NCBI GenBank assembly: GCA_964429355.1
Contig: CAYSCH010000226.1
Span: forward strand, 1 to 15,666
Direction of reading: 5' to 3'
Length of the DNA stretch: 15,666 nt
DNA from: JAAYAY01 sp964429355
Lineage (GTDB): Bacteria; Planctomycetota; Planctomycetia; Pirellulales; Thermoguttaceae
Shown here in pieces: positions 1 to 7,008 of this stretch (positions within the stretch are counted from its first letter, which is position 1; every line of letters begins with the position of its first letter). The translations under genes were made by a program, and so were the position numbers. The notes under the pieces were generated by a model. The model saw only the letters and a program-made list of their open reading frames with translations. It searched no databases and had not been told where the DNA came from.

Positions 1-1
1 C

Positions 2-1531
2 TCGACCGCCCGTCACCTGGGCGGCACGATGCGGCGCTGCAACGATTGCCATCAGGCAGAAAACTCACACGAATGGCTTCCCTATCCGACGGCCCACTTT
101 GCGGCTCTCAGTTGTGAGGCATGCCACATACCCCACGCGGCGGCTGCGGCGGTGGAGAGTGTCGACTGGACCGTTCCTTCACCGCAAGGCGAGCCGGCGG
201 TGACCTGGCGCGGGATCGAGGGGGGTGTGAACGATCCGGGATCGCTTGTGACCGGTTTTCGGCCGGTGTTGCTGCCACGGCAAGAGCCGGACGGGAAAAC
301 CCGGCTCGTACCCTGCAACCTGGTCACGGCTACCTATTGGGTTGAAAACGGCCCCGTGCCGCGGCCCGTCCGCCTGCCCGATCTGGAAAAGGCGGTTGCG
401 GACGGAGCGGACGATCGCGAAACGATTCGGGCCCGACTCGTCGAGCAGGGTTATGGCGACCTGGAGATTCGCACCGAGGTTCAGCCTTACGAAATGCATC
501 ACGGAGTTGTCGGCAGCCGTTGGGCGACCCGATCGTGCGACGGGTGCCACTCGGCCGGCTCCGTGCTCAATGAACCCATGGCCCTGGCAAGTGCGCTGCC
601 GGGCGACAAGGCTCCCAAATGGGGCCAGTTGGGCACGCTGGTCCCCGCGGAAGGTTGGTCTACCATCGACAGCCGCCCCGCGTATCGGCCGAGCACGCAA
701 GCGGCAGGCTTCTACGTGCTGGGCCACGACGGACATCGCTGGATCGATGCGATGGGCATCTTGATGCTTCTGGGAGTGTTGCTGGGCGTGACGGTTCATG
801 GCGGGTTGCGAGCACGCCACGCCCTGGCTCGTGCGGCGTTGTCACGGTCCAAGAACGGATCCACGAAGGGCGGAGTGCCTATGAGCGACCAGCGAAGACG
901 AATTTACACGACCTACGAACGCACCTGGCATTGGATCCAGTCGATCTCGATTGTGGTTCTCCTCGCCACGGGTTTTCACGTTCACTCGCCCGTCCGGTTG
1001 CCTGTTGCCGATCTGGCAACGATGGTTTGGGTACACAATGTGTTTGGATTCATCCTGATCGGCAACGCCTTGCTCGGTCTGTTCTACTACGTGACTACGG
1101 GTGCGATCGGGCAGTACGTTCCCCACCGAAAGGGGCTCGCGGCAAGCGTCGTCGCGCAGGTGAAATACTACATGGGGGGCATTTTCCGCGGCGAACCCCA
1201 CCCGACAAAAAAGACTCCCGAGCGGCGGTTGAACCCTCTCCAACAACTGACCTACCTGGCATTGCTGAACGTGCTGCTCCCGCTGCAAATCGCCAGCGGT
1301 TTGCTGATGTGGGGCGTCTCCCGCTGGCCGCAGGTGGCGGGAGCCATCGGGGGATTGCCCGTGCTGGGCGCCGTGCACACGCTCGGATCCTACTTGTTTC
1401 TCTCGTTTCTCATCGGCCATCTTTACCTGATCACGACGGGACACACGCCGTTGTCGAACCTCGAGGGGATGGCCACTGGATATGAGGAGCTGGAAGAGCC
1501 GCAGGATTGCCAACCGGCAACGGTTGCCTGA
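2..1531 (+). CDS. Fused multihaem cytochrome c / thiosulfate-reductase-type cytochrome b (5' end outside window)
   Basis: Likely a membrane electron-transfer protein passing electrons between the quinone pool and a periplasmic sulfur- or nitrogen-compound enzyme. The frame is open to the left edge. The first ATG (29) would put a haem site at residues 4-8 with no signal peptide, so the gene must begin outside the window. Numbering from that ATG, three CxxCH haem-c sites are visible (C4-H8, C29-H33, C170-H174). A first membrane helix follows at about 237-258. The cytochrome b561-like part then starts near M285 and has histidines H301, H317, H319, H336, H450, H464 and H472. The HLYLITTGHTPL stretch and the closing GYEE are typical of PhsC / formate dehydrogenase gamma subunits. 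M285 has a GGCGGAG upstream and could be an internal start, but no stop separates the halves. The two downstream YeeE genes favour sulfur chemistry; the exact substrate is inference. Confidence 0.8.
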   Translation, partial: STARHLGGTMRRCNDCHQAENSHEWLPYPTAHFAALSCEACHIPHAAAAAVESVDWTVPSPQGEPAVTWRGIEGGVNDPGSLVTGFRPVLLPRQEPDGKTRLVPCNLVTATYWVENGPVPRPVRLPDLEKAVADGADDRETIRARLVEQGYGDLEIRTEVQPYEMHHGVVGSRWATRSCDGCHSAGSVLNEPMALASALPGDKAPKWGQLGTLVPAEGWSTIDSRPAYRPSTQAAGFYVLGHDGHRWIDAMGILMLLGVLLGVTVHGGLRARHALARAALSRSKNGSTKGGVPMSDQRRRIYTTYERTWHWIQSISIVVLLATGFHVHSPVRLPVADLATMVWVHNVFGFILIGNALLGLFYYVTTGAIGQYVPHRKGLAASVVAQVKYYMGGIFRGEPHPTKKTPERRLNPLQQLTYLALLNVLLPLQIASGLLMWGVSRWPQVAGAIGGLPVLGAVHTLGSYLFLSFLIGHLYLITTGHTPLSNLEGMATGYEELEEPQDCQPATVA

Positions 1532-1592
1532 CATTGAGTACGCGAGACAACCGGTGGGTTTGCCCACCGATCGAATTGACAGGAAGCACACT

Positions 1593-2150
1593 ATGGCCAG
1601 TCAGTCCGCACCTGAATCCCACGACCTTCCGGCTCGCAACGACCCGCAGGGGCTCTGGAACCCTTACGTGGGCGGCGTGGCGCTGGGAATCGTGCTGTTT
1701 GCCGCGTTTTTCATCACCGGGAGTGGCCTGGGCGGGTCGGCCGGGTTCGCCCGAGTGGCGGCCCTGGTCCAATCAGTGATCATGCCAGGGAGCGCCAACA
1801 CGAGCGCTTATCTCGCTCCCATGGCCGGCGGCGGACGGAATCCGCTCGATAGCAGCCTGGTGTGGATGACAATGGGAGTGATTGCCGGCGGGTTTGCCTC
1901 CGGCTGGCTGGCCGGCCGGGTCAAAGTGGAGACCTTCAAGGGGCCCCAGATCGACAAACACACACGCTGGGGACTGGCTCTGGTGGGCGGAATCCTGATG
2001 GGGATCGGCGCCCGCTTCGCGCGCGGCTGCACGTCAGGCCAGGCCCTGTCTGGCGGGGCGGTGCTCTCGGTCGGCAGTTGGCTCTTCATGATCATGGTCT
2101 TTGCCGGAGCCTACATGCTGGCGTATCCGCTGAGGAAATTGTGGAATTGA
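1593..2150 (+). CDS. YeeE/YedE family membrane protein (TsuA-type sulfur transporter half)
   Basis: A 185-residue inner-membrane protein of the YeeE/YedE family. Characterised members (TsuA) take up thiosulfate through conserved cysteines. Hydrophobic helices lie at about 24-45, 88-108, 127-145 and 155-178. The family signature GCTSGQALSGGA sits at 145-156 with cysteine C146, the expected thiosulfate-relay residue. The ATG at 1593 is preceded by AGGA (1581-1584) at good spacing; the frame is open further upstream but has no better site. It is about half the length of a full TsuA, so it probably pairs with the YeeE domain of the next gene. It follows the cytochrome by 61 bases and precedes the next gene by 64, consistent with an operon. 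Family is clear; the substrate is inferred. Confidence 0.85.
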   Translation: MASQSAPESHDLPARNDPQGLWNPYVGGVALGIVLFAAFFITGSGLGGSAGFARVAALVQSVIMPGSANTSAYLAPMAGGGRNPLDSSLVWMTMGVIAGGFASGWLAGRVKVETFKGPQIDKHTRWGLALVGGILMGIGARFARGCTSGQALSGGAVLSVGSWLFMIMVFAGAYMLAYPLRKLWN

Positions 2151-2214
2151 GGACGTTGATCGATTCGCCGAAGGTATCACTCGCAGGCTGAACCCTGACA
2201 GCCAGACAACTCCC

Positions 2215-3459
2215 ATGGCTCCTTTCACATTCTCTCATACCAGCGCGAACCTCGCCGCGATTCTGATCGGATTCTGCTTTGGGTTCGTGCTGGAACGGGC
2301 CGGTTTCGGCAACGCTCGGAACCTGGCAGCCCAGTTCTACCTGTACAACATGCGGGTGCTCAAGGTGATGTTCACAGCGATCATCACCGCCATGGTGCTG
2401 GTGTTTCTCAGCTCGGCGCTGGGACTGCTGGATTTCGAACTGGTGTACGTCCCGCCGACGCACATTTGGCCCGGTGGGCTGGGCGGGTTGCTTTTGGGAG
2501 TGGGGTTCATTGTCGGCGGGTATTGCCCGGGCACGTCGCTCGTCTCCCTGGCCACCTTGAAGATCGACGGGGCCATCTTTGCCGGCGGCGTGGTGATCGG
2601 CAGCCTCCTGTTCGGGCCGCTGGTCACGATTCCGGTCGTCTGGAACTTCTGGAACAACTCGGGCAACCAGGGACGCCTTACCTGGGCAGAAGTTTTCGGC
2701 ATCGATGCGGGCTGGGTGGTTCTGGCTGTCGTCGTCATGGCCTTCGGAGCCTTCGCGTTTGCCGAGATCTGCGAACGGCACTTCTCCCGCCCGAGCGAAC
2801 GTCAGCCGACTCCGACACCGAAGGCTCGTTTGCTCCGGCGCGGCGGAGTCGGACTGGCCATCGGGATGGCGATAGCGGCAATCGTTGTCGGCCAACCGAC
2901 GATCGATCGGCAGGTCGCCCGGCAGAACGAGAGCCTCGCGGCCCGCCTCGTCTCGCGTCAGGTGCATATCGATCCGGCCGAACTGTTGGGCCTCATGCAC
3001 AACAACCAGATTCAACTCGTGTTGCTCGACGTACGCGACGAGGCTGACTTCAACCGATTCCACCTGGCCGATGCTCGAAACGTTGATCTGGAGGCGCTGG
3101 CCAACGGCGAGCCGAAGGAAATTGATCCGAAGGATGTCTTCGTTGTCATGTCGAACGACGAGGCGCGGGCCGAGGAGGCCTGGAAGCGATTGGCCGTGCG
3201 GCGAGGGGCAAACGCCTACGTGCTGGCGGGCGGTTTGAATCGCTGGCTGGATGTGTTTGCCGACAATAGGGCCCACGTGCCGGGTCCGGAATCCCCCCCC
3301 GCCGCCGGCAACGACACACTGCGGCACCCCATCGACGTCGCCTTGGGGGCAGGCCATGCTGCTTCACGCCCGATTGCCCAACGCATTGCAGAACGGCCGT
3401 TTGAATCCAAGGTCCAAGTGCTCACTCCGGTGAAGGCGCCCGGGGGAGGTTGCGGATAG
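2215..3459 (+). CDS. YeeE/YedE membrane protein with C-terminal rhodanese-like domain and GGGCG tail
   Basis: A 414-residue protein. Residues 1-190 are a YeeE/YedE membrane domain with helices at about 12-27, 50-72, 86-103, 118-141 and 165-185 and the signature GGYCPGTS (C104). A further helix (about 210-226) leads to a rhodanese-like domain (about 252-350), recognisable by LLDVRDEADF at 270-279 and the closing AGGLNRW. At the usual active-site cysteine position it reads VMSNDEARA, so a serine (S313) replaces the cysteine and persulfide transfer by the normal route is unlikely. The protein ends PGGGCG, with C413 next to last; this resembles the thiol-bearing GGCGG arm of SoxY. The most likely job is accepting sulfur imported by this protein and its partner upstream. 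No clear ribosome site precedes the ATG at 2215. The fold assignment is firm; the role of the tail is inference. Confidence 0.85.
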   Translation: MAPFTFSHTSANLAAILIGFCFGFVLERAGFGNARNLAAQFYLYNMRVLKVMFTAIITAMVLVFLSSALGLLDFELVYVPPTHIWPGGLGGLLLGVGFIVGGYCPGTSLVSLATLKIDGAIFAGGVVIGSLLFGPLVTIPVVWNFWNNSGNQGRLTWAEVFGIDAGWVVLAVVVMAFGAFAFAEICERHFSRPSERQPTPTPKARLLRRGGVGLAIGMAIAAIVVGQPTIDRQVARQNESLAARLVSRQVHIDPAELLGLMHNNQIQLVLLDVRDEADFNRFHLADARNVDLEALANGEPKEIDPKDVFVVMSNDEARAEEAWKRLAVRRGANAYVLAGGLNRWLDVFADNRAHVPGPESPPAAGNDTLRHPIDVALGAGHAASRPIAQRIAERPFESKVQVLTPVKAPGGGCG

Positions 3460-3687
3460 AAGAACTTGGGAAGTGATCTGTTGACTTCCAAAAGCGGGCC
3501 GCCTGGCTTCCTTCCCGGGACAGGGAGAAGCTCGTGACACGTCCTGGCGTGCGGAGACCGGTCCGGTTCGTACCCAGTTAGCCGATATCCCCCCTACAAC
3601 CCAAGCGGCAGTGCAGGTCAGGCAGCCCGCTGGATGCTCGCAAGTGCGGGCACGGTTACCGAGGGGGGGGTCGTTTTCGTACCCCTC

Positions 3688-3715
3688 TTGGTGGTTATTG
3701 AAACTTCGGGATAAT
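3688..3715 (+). promoter_or_regulatory. Candidate sigma70-like promoter for the CsrA-receiver gene
   Basis: TTGGTG (3688-3693) and GATAAT (3710-3715) are separated by 16 bases, close to a housekeeping -35/-10 pair. Use of this site would give a leader of roughly 200 nucleotides before the ATG at 3922. The -35 match is partial and planctomycete promoters are poorly defined, so this is tentative. Confidence 0.3.
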
Positions 3716-3747
3716 ACCTTAGAAACGAGCATATACGACCGTGTTAG

Positions 3748-3764
3748 CCACACGGGACCTGTGG
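3748..3764 (+). promoter_or_regulatory. Candidate CsrA-binding hairpin with GGA in the loop
   Basis: CCACA (3748-3752) pairs with TGTGG (3760-3764), leaving a seven-base loop CGGGACC with GGA at 3755-3757. GGA in a hairpin loop is the hallmark of CsrA/RsmA target RNAs. The stem is only five base pairs, so it is suggestive rather than proven. Confidence 0.3.
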
Positions 3765-3905
3765 GCAATTCTGAGGGAGCTACATCGGTTACCATCCCGT
3801 CTGGTTTACCGGTGCGGAGGGGCGTCTATTCCGACGGCGAAGGGGGTTTCTTTGCCGAGAGAATTCTGCTGTACGAGGGCAATCGGTACTGTGGCTGAAA
3901 GACCG

Positions 3906-3914
3906 ACAAGGAGG
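3906..3914 (+). promoter_or_regulatory. Ribosome binding site overlapping a CsrA consensus core
   Basis: AAGGAGG (3908-3914) is a near-perfect Shine-Dalgarno sequence seven bases before the ATG at 3922 and decides that start. ACAAGGA (3906-3912), which overlaps it, matches the core ACARGGA of the CsrA selection consensus. GACC (3901-3904) and GGTC (3918-3921) could form a short stem that puts both in a loop. This is the classic layout for translational repression by CsrA, here possibly of its own gene. Confidence 0.5.
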
Positions 3915-3921
3915 CTGGGTC

Positions 3922-4590
3922 ATGTTAGTCCTATCGCGAGAGACAGACACGACGGTTTGGATCGGCCCGAATGTCAAGGTCAAGGTGCTCTCGATTCAGA
4001 AACGACGTGTGAAATTGGGGATCGAAGCGCCCGAAGGAATTCAGGTCTGGCGAGACGAGATCATCGAAGGTTCGGATATCGCGAGGGTCATCTACGAGGA
4101 GCCGCCGGCGGGGGCTCTGCTCGAGGGCCCGAGTCCCGTGATGCTTGTGGAAGATGATCCCGACCACGCACATCTGATTGGGCGAATCCTTTCGGAAGTC
4201 TGTCTGACGGCTCCCAGGATCGCCGACACGGGCCGCGCTGCGCTGGATTTGCTCGACGGTGCCGACGATAGCGCAGCTCATACGCCGCAGCCGCGGCTCG
4301 TGGTGCTGGACCTGAATCTGCCGGACATGCCGGGCCTGGATGTGCTCCGCGAGATCCGGTCCAGGCCTCACTTGAGGACGATGCCGGTGGTGATTCTCAG
4401 TGCCGAGCAGAGCGATTCGGTCGTAACAAGCTGTCTTGAAGCAGGGGCGAACGCATTTGTTTCCAAGGCGGCCGACTACGAGCAGTTCCGCAACTCGATC
4501 CGCCGTCTGGCGGTTTTCTGGGGAGGGGAATGCCGGATTCCGGCGGCTACTCAAACGACGACCGAATTGCGGATGCTGCGAGCGAGGTGA
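3922..4590 (+). CDS. CsrA domain fused to a response-regulator receiver domain
   Basis: A 222-residue two-domain protein. Residues 1-55 are a CsrA/RsmA RNA-binding domain: it opens MLVLSRE, contains KLGIEAPEGIQVW (31-43) and keeps the RNA-contact positions L4 and R44. CsrA normally ends at about 60-75 residues. Here a short proline/glycine linker (61-72) leads to a CheY-like receiver domain (about 73-200) with the acidic cluster E77/D78/D79, phospho-acceptor D130 in VVLDLNLP, switch serine S160 and lysine K182, so it looks phosphorylatable. The last 20 residues are a low-complexity tail. The protein probably binds GGA motifs in mRNA leaders under control of a sensor kinase; no kinase gene is in the window. 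CsrA dimerises by strand exchange, so the receiver may alter dimerisation or RNA access. Domain identities are firm; the regulatory logic is inference. Confidence 0.92.
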   Translation: MLVLSRETDTTVWIGPNVKVKVLSIQKRRVKLGIEAPEGIQVWRDEIIEGSDIARVIYEEPPAGALLEGPSPVMLVEDDPDHAHLIGRILSEVCLTAPRIADTGRAALDLLDGADDSAAHTPQPRLVVLDLNLPDMPGLDVLREIRSRPHLRTMPVVILSAEQSDSVVTSCLEAGANAFVSKAADYEQFRNSIRRLAVFWGGECRIPAATQTTTELRMLRAR

Positions 4591-4737
4591 ATCGGGAAGG
4601 TTCGGGGGGCAGCCTTCTTGGTGTCTGCATGGATAGTGCCCTCCGACGGTTGCCAGCACGCCGGGAAACCGGCCTCGCGTTGGTCGCCCTGGCTCTTGTT
4701 CGATGCGAAGTTCAATCAGACGACGAGTGCAAAAGGA

Positions 4738-4770
4738 AAGACGCGGTCGAGCATTGCACGACCGCGTCTT
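4738..4770 (-). terminator. Perfect 12-bp hairpin terminator between convergent genes
   Basis: AAGACGCGGTCG (4738-4749) pairs perfectly with CGACCGCGTCTT (4759-4770) around a nine-base loop. Read on the minus strand, the stem runs into a T-rich stretch (TCTTTCCTTTT), as in an intrinsic terminator, so it mainly serves the permease ending at 4818. On the plus strand, downstream of the CsrA-receiver stop (4590), no good T-tract follows, although the stem itself could still act. Confidence 0.75.
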
Positions 4771-4817
4771 GTTCGATTCGTCGTTTGGTGCCATTTGCGG
4801 GCCGGCTACCCGCGGCT

Positions 4818-6212
4818 CTATTTGGCCGGTACCTCGGCGGCCGGCATTGCGAGTTGTTTGCTCTCCAGGCCGGCTTTGGCCAGCACGAGATAGAGGACGA
4901 AGCCGACGATAATCGCGGCTACTGGGGGGCAGGGCATCTGAAAGTCGAGCCCGAATGTGGGTCCGAAGAACGAGTTCCATGCACCGACAACAAAGCCGAT
5001 CGCCCATGAGATCCAACCGGCCGGATTGAAGCCCGCGCGGGGCCCTGGCCAGTTGAAGCCGGAGAGGATGTAGTCGGCCGCCATGGCGCCGCAGATCGGA
5101 CCAAAGGAGGCGCCGATGATACCGAAGACGCCCGCTGCATTCCCCGCGTACCCCGACACAATCAAGGCGATCGACGCGGCAGTTCCGATGCCGCAGGAGA
5201 TGAAGGGGTTTACTCTGGGCAGGGTGTTTTTGAAGCTGTTCGCGGCAATCAATGAACTGAAGCAAGCGGGTGGGAAAGCAGCGACCGCCAGGAGAAGCCA
5301 GAACAGTTTGGCGGCGCCCTCGCCCATGATGAATTTCATCAATTCCGTCGGTTTGAGGATCACCCCCTTGCCTTCCATGAGACCGGCGCCGTAGGTTCCG
5401 GCCACAATCAGCAGGGCCAGACAGCCGGTGAAGACCGTCACGCCGGCCACGCCGACGAGTCCACCGATCTGAACGTCTTTCGCATCACGGTTGCTGGAGG
5501 CGATGTCCGCGCCGGCGGCTCCGGCCGTGGCAAAGAAACCCACGATGTTGGCGATCGCCAACAGCAACAAGTCGAAGGAGCCTGGAGCAGCGTCTGCGGA
5601 ACCGGCGGTCAGTTGTTCCGGGCTGAAGCTGCCAATGCCTGAAGCTGTCTTACCGAGGAGGATCAACAAGACCACGAAGGGGATCAGCGGGAGAAAAGTG
5701 GCGACCTTGGCAACGTACTGGATGCCTTTCAGGCCTACAAAGGCTGCCACGAGCGCCCAGATGATACCGATGGCCAAGTGAAGTGCCGAACCCTCGGCGG
5801 ACCCGGCCAGCCACGCCAGCAGTTTCGCTGAGAAGTAAGCATTGACCGCCAACCAGCCGAATTGCAGGACACCCATAAAAAATCCAGGCATCAAGAATCC
5901 ACCCCACACGCCGTACGTCGAGGTGCCGACCACGGCCAGCGGCAGTCCCGTTTTCATGCCCATCATCGCCGGGGCGTAGTAACTCGCGAAATGGCAGATG
6001 AACGCACCGACAATCACCCCGAGCAGGGCGATGCCAAGCCCTTGGGCGAGGATCCCCCCTACTCCGGCGCCGCTTTCCGGGACGCTTTCCCAAAACACGA
6101 ACCAGAGCATGATACCGGCATAGGTCTGGGCCGTGCTCTTGAACCACGGCATGCGGTTCTCTTTGGGCACCGGTTTCGCCGACGCCACATAATCAGGCAA
6201 GCCAGAGGCCAT
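4818..6212 (-). CDS. NCS1-type permease (purine/cytosine permease family)
   Basis: A 464-residue inner-membrane transporter with about twelve hydrophobic segments, the usual length and shape for the nucleobase:cation symporter-1 family (CodB-like). Typical elements are the N-terminal ENRMPWFKSTAQTYAGIM segment (18-35), a GMKTGLPLAVVGTSTYGVWG loop (85-104) and FGWLAVNAYFSAK (118-130). The frame continues 18 codons upstream, but the ATG at 6212 is chosen because AGGAGGG (6217-6223) lies four bases before it. The gene is convergent with the CsrA-receiver gene, with a hairpin terminator between them. No nucleobase-degrading gene is adjacent, so the substrate (cytosine, purine, allantoin, hydantoin or a vitamin) cannot be told. 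Confidence 0.85.
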   Translation of the reverse strand: MASGLPDYVASAKPVPKENRMPWFKSTAQTYAGIMLWFVFWESVPESGAGVGGILAQGLGIALLGVIVGAFICHFASYYAPAMMGMKTGLPLAVVGTSTYGVWGGFLMPGFFMGVLQFGWLAVNAYFSAKLLAWLAGSAEGSALHLAIGIIWALVAAFVGLKGIQYVAKVATFLPLIPFVVLLILLGKTASGIGSFSPEQLTAGSADAAPGSFDLLLLAIANIVGFFATAGAAGADIASSNRDAKDVQIGGLVGVAGVTVFTGCLALLIVAGTYGAGLMEGKGVILKPTELMKFIMGEGAAKLFWLLLAVAAFPPACFSSLIAANSFKNTLPRVNPFISCGIGTAASIALIVSGYAGNAAGVFGIIGASFGPICGAMAADYILSGFNWPGPRAGFNPAGWISWAIGFVVGAWNSFFGPTFGLDFQMPCPPVAAIIVGFVLYLVLAKAGLESKQLAMPAAEVPAK

Positions 6213-6390
6213 AAAACCCTCCTGTCGTTTGTTTTTGCGGTTAGTTCTTCCGTCGCGCTCGGGCAAGGAAAAACAAGGCTAAGAGACCCTAACAAAACGA
6301 GTGAGTTTCCCACGGGCGTTGGTGCACATCATCGCTGGTTTTGTTAGCGGCTCTAAAAAAGCAACAGGAGCAACGCCGCTGCTAGCTTTG

Positions 6391-6666
6391 CTATCTTGCC
6401 AGAGAACCCGGAGTATACTTGTTCGCGAGCCAAAATCCAACGGTCTGGCCCCCGAGAGACTCCCAACTTCTCGGCAGTGTCCGGTCTGTGCCCGCATAGA
6501 AGACCTGGATTTCCCAGTCGGTCTCCAGACGCAGGGCACAAGAATCGAAGTCTATGCCCCGATAGTGGTAGAAATGAGTTCTCTTGGTGCCACGGGCAGG
6601 TCGGATGGCGTGCCGGGTAACAGCCGGCAGTATCACCCACGGGCTCACGGGCTCGGTGCGGAGCAC
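6391..6666 (-). CDS. Possible hypothetical protein, unrecognised
   Basis: A 91-residue reading frame upstream of, and on the same strand as, the permease. I do not recognise it. The last 60 residues (from HFYHYRGIDF) have a protein-like mix of aromatic and charged residues and coding-like third positions (mostly CTG/CTC leucine, GTC, CAG), roughly 65 percent G+C by my count. The first 30 residues, rich in R and P, look less natural, so the true start may be later or the frame may be a decayed remnant. The ribosome site is poor (AAGGCGG immediately before the ATG). A 129-residue plus-strand frame overlaps it and could equally be spurious. Confidence 0.25.
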   Translation of the reverse strand: MLRTEPVSPWVILPAVTRHAIRPARGTKRTHFYHYRGIDFDSCALRLETDWEIQVFYAGTDRTLPRSWESLGGQTVGFWLANKYTPGSLAR

Positions 6667-6673
6667 ATCCGCC

Positions 6674-6703
6674 TTGACCCCTCTCCGTAAACGGAAGTAC
6701 TAT
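6674..6703 (+). promoter_or_regulatory. Candidate promoter upstream of the AsmA-like gene
   Basis: TTGACC (6674-6679) and TACTAT (6698-6703) are 18 bases apart, a good match to a housekeeping -35/-10 pair. The site lies about 50 bases before the small ORF at 6756 and about 225 bases before the AsmA-like coding frame, the only large plus-strand gene downstream. A small hairpin (CCGTAAACGG) sits in the spacer. Confidence 0.35.
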
Positions 6704-6755
6704 ATCGGGCCTGGAGTTCCGCAAATTTTGGCGGACAAGGCGGGAGGAGGACGGA

Positions 6756-6899
6756 ATGAACGTTGCGGGTGAACGCTGCGTAATGGGTTCCAGCGGCGAT
6801 GGAAGCCTTGCCTTCGAGAGTCACCGCTTCTTTGAGAGATATGGAAGGATTGACGGCAGGGGCGGGCGAACGGTAACGGCACCTTCGGCCCACCCTTGA
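6756..6899 (+). CDS. Possible 47-residue leader ORF
   Basis: An ATG at 6756 follows GGGAGGAGG (6742-6750), one of the strongest ribosome sites in the window, and opens a 47-residue frame ending at TGA 6897-6899. The product begins MNVAGERCVM, is rich in glycine and arginine, and matches no family I know. It ends 29 bases before the in-frame ATC discussed for the AsmA-like protein, so it could be a leader peptide coupled to that gene, or a chance frame. There is no homology support. Confidence 0.3.
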   Translation: MNVAGERCVMGSSGDGSLAFESHRFFERYGRIDGRGGRTVTAPSAHP

Positions 6900-6912
6900 C
6901 CCGGATTACCAT

Positions 6913-6918
6913 GGAGGG
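6913..6918 (+). promoter_or_regulatory. Shine-Dalgarno-like GGAGGG that may set a non-canonical start
   Basis: GGAGGG (6913-6918) lies nine bases before an ATC codon (6928-6930) that is in frame with the AsmA-like gene. Initiation there would give the protein a complete N-terminal membrane anchor, which the first canonical codon (GTG 7009) does not. A nearby ATG (6911) is in another frame and stops after ten codons. Confidence 0.35.
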
Positions 6919-7008
6919 TCGTACGCCATCGTCCACGGCGTAGTTAATCTCTGTTGGGGCTTCTTTAAATGGGGGCTGCTGGTCGCACTGATTGCGGCCA
7001 TTGCAGCC

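Larger units (their letters stand above)
3460..3921 (+). other. Intergenic leader, no convincing gene
   Basis: About 460 bases between the YeeE-rhodanese gene and the CsrA-receiver gene. Short open frames exist (for example 3611-3898) but have no family resemblance or good start site. The stretch holds an eight-G run (3663-3670), a candidate promoter (3688-3715) and several GGA triplets in the presumed leader. Just after the upstream stop, a weak GGAAGT/ACTTCC hairpin lacks a T-tract. Confidence 0.5.
6213..6755. other. Intergenic region with only weak coding signal
   Basis: About 540 bases upstream of the permease. Open frames overlap on both strands and none resembles a known family. The only one with plausible codon choice is 6391-6666 on the minus strand, listed separately. 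A plus-strand promoter-like pair lies at 6674-6703. No clear promoter for the permease was found on the minus strand. Confidence 0.4.

Noticed and set aside
2092..3357. 421-residue minus-strand open frame
   Set aside because: Antisense to the YeeE-rhodanese gene, which has clear domain motifs; the antisense translation has none.
3663..3670. Run of eight G residues
   Set aside because: A homopolymer can be an error or slippage site, but it lies in non-coding sequence and breaks no gene.
3611..3898. 95-residue plus-strand ORF in the leader of the CsrA-receiver gene
   Set aside because: No ribosome site, no recognisable motif, and the region is better explained as an untranslated leader.
3931..5265. 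444-residue minus-strand open frame
   Set aside because: It runs antisense across the CsrA-receiver gene and, in a different frame, over the permease. Its arginine-, proline- and histidine-rich translation is typical of a shadow frame in GC-rich DNA.
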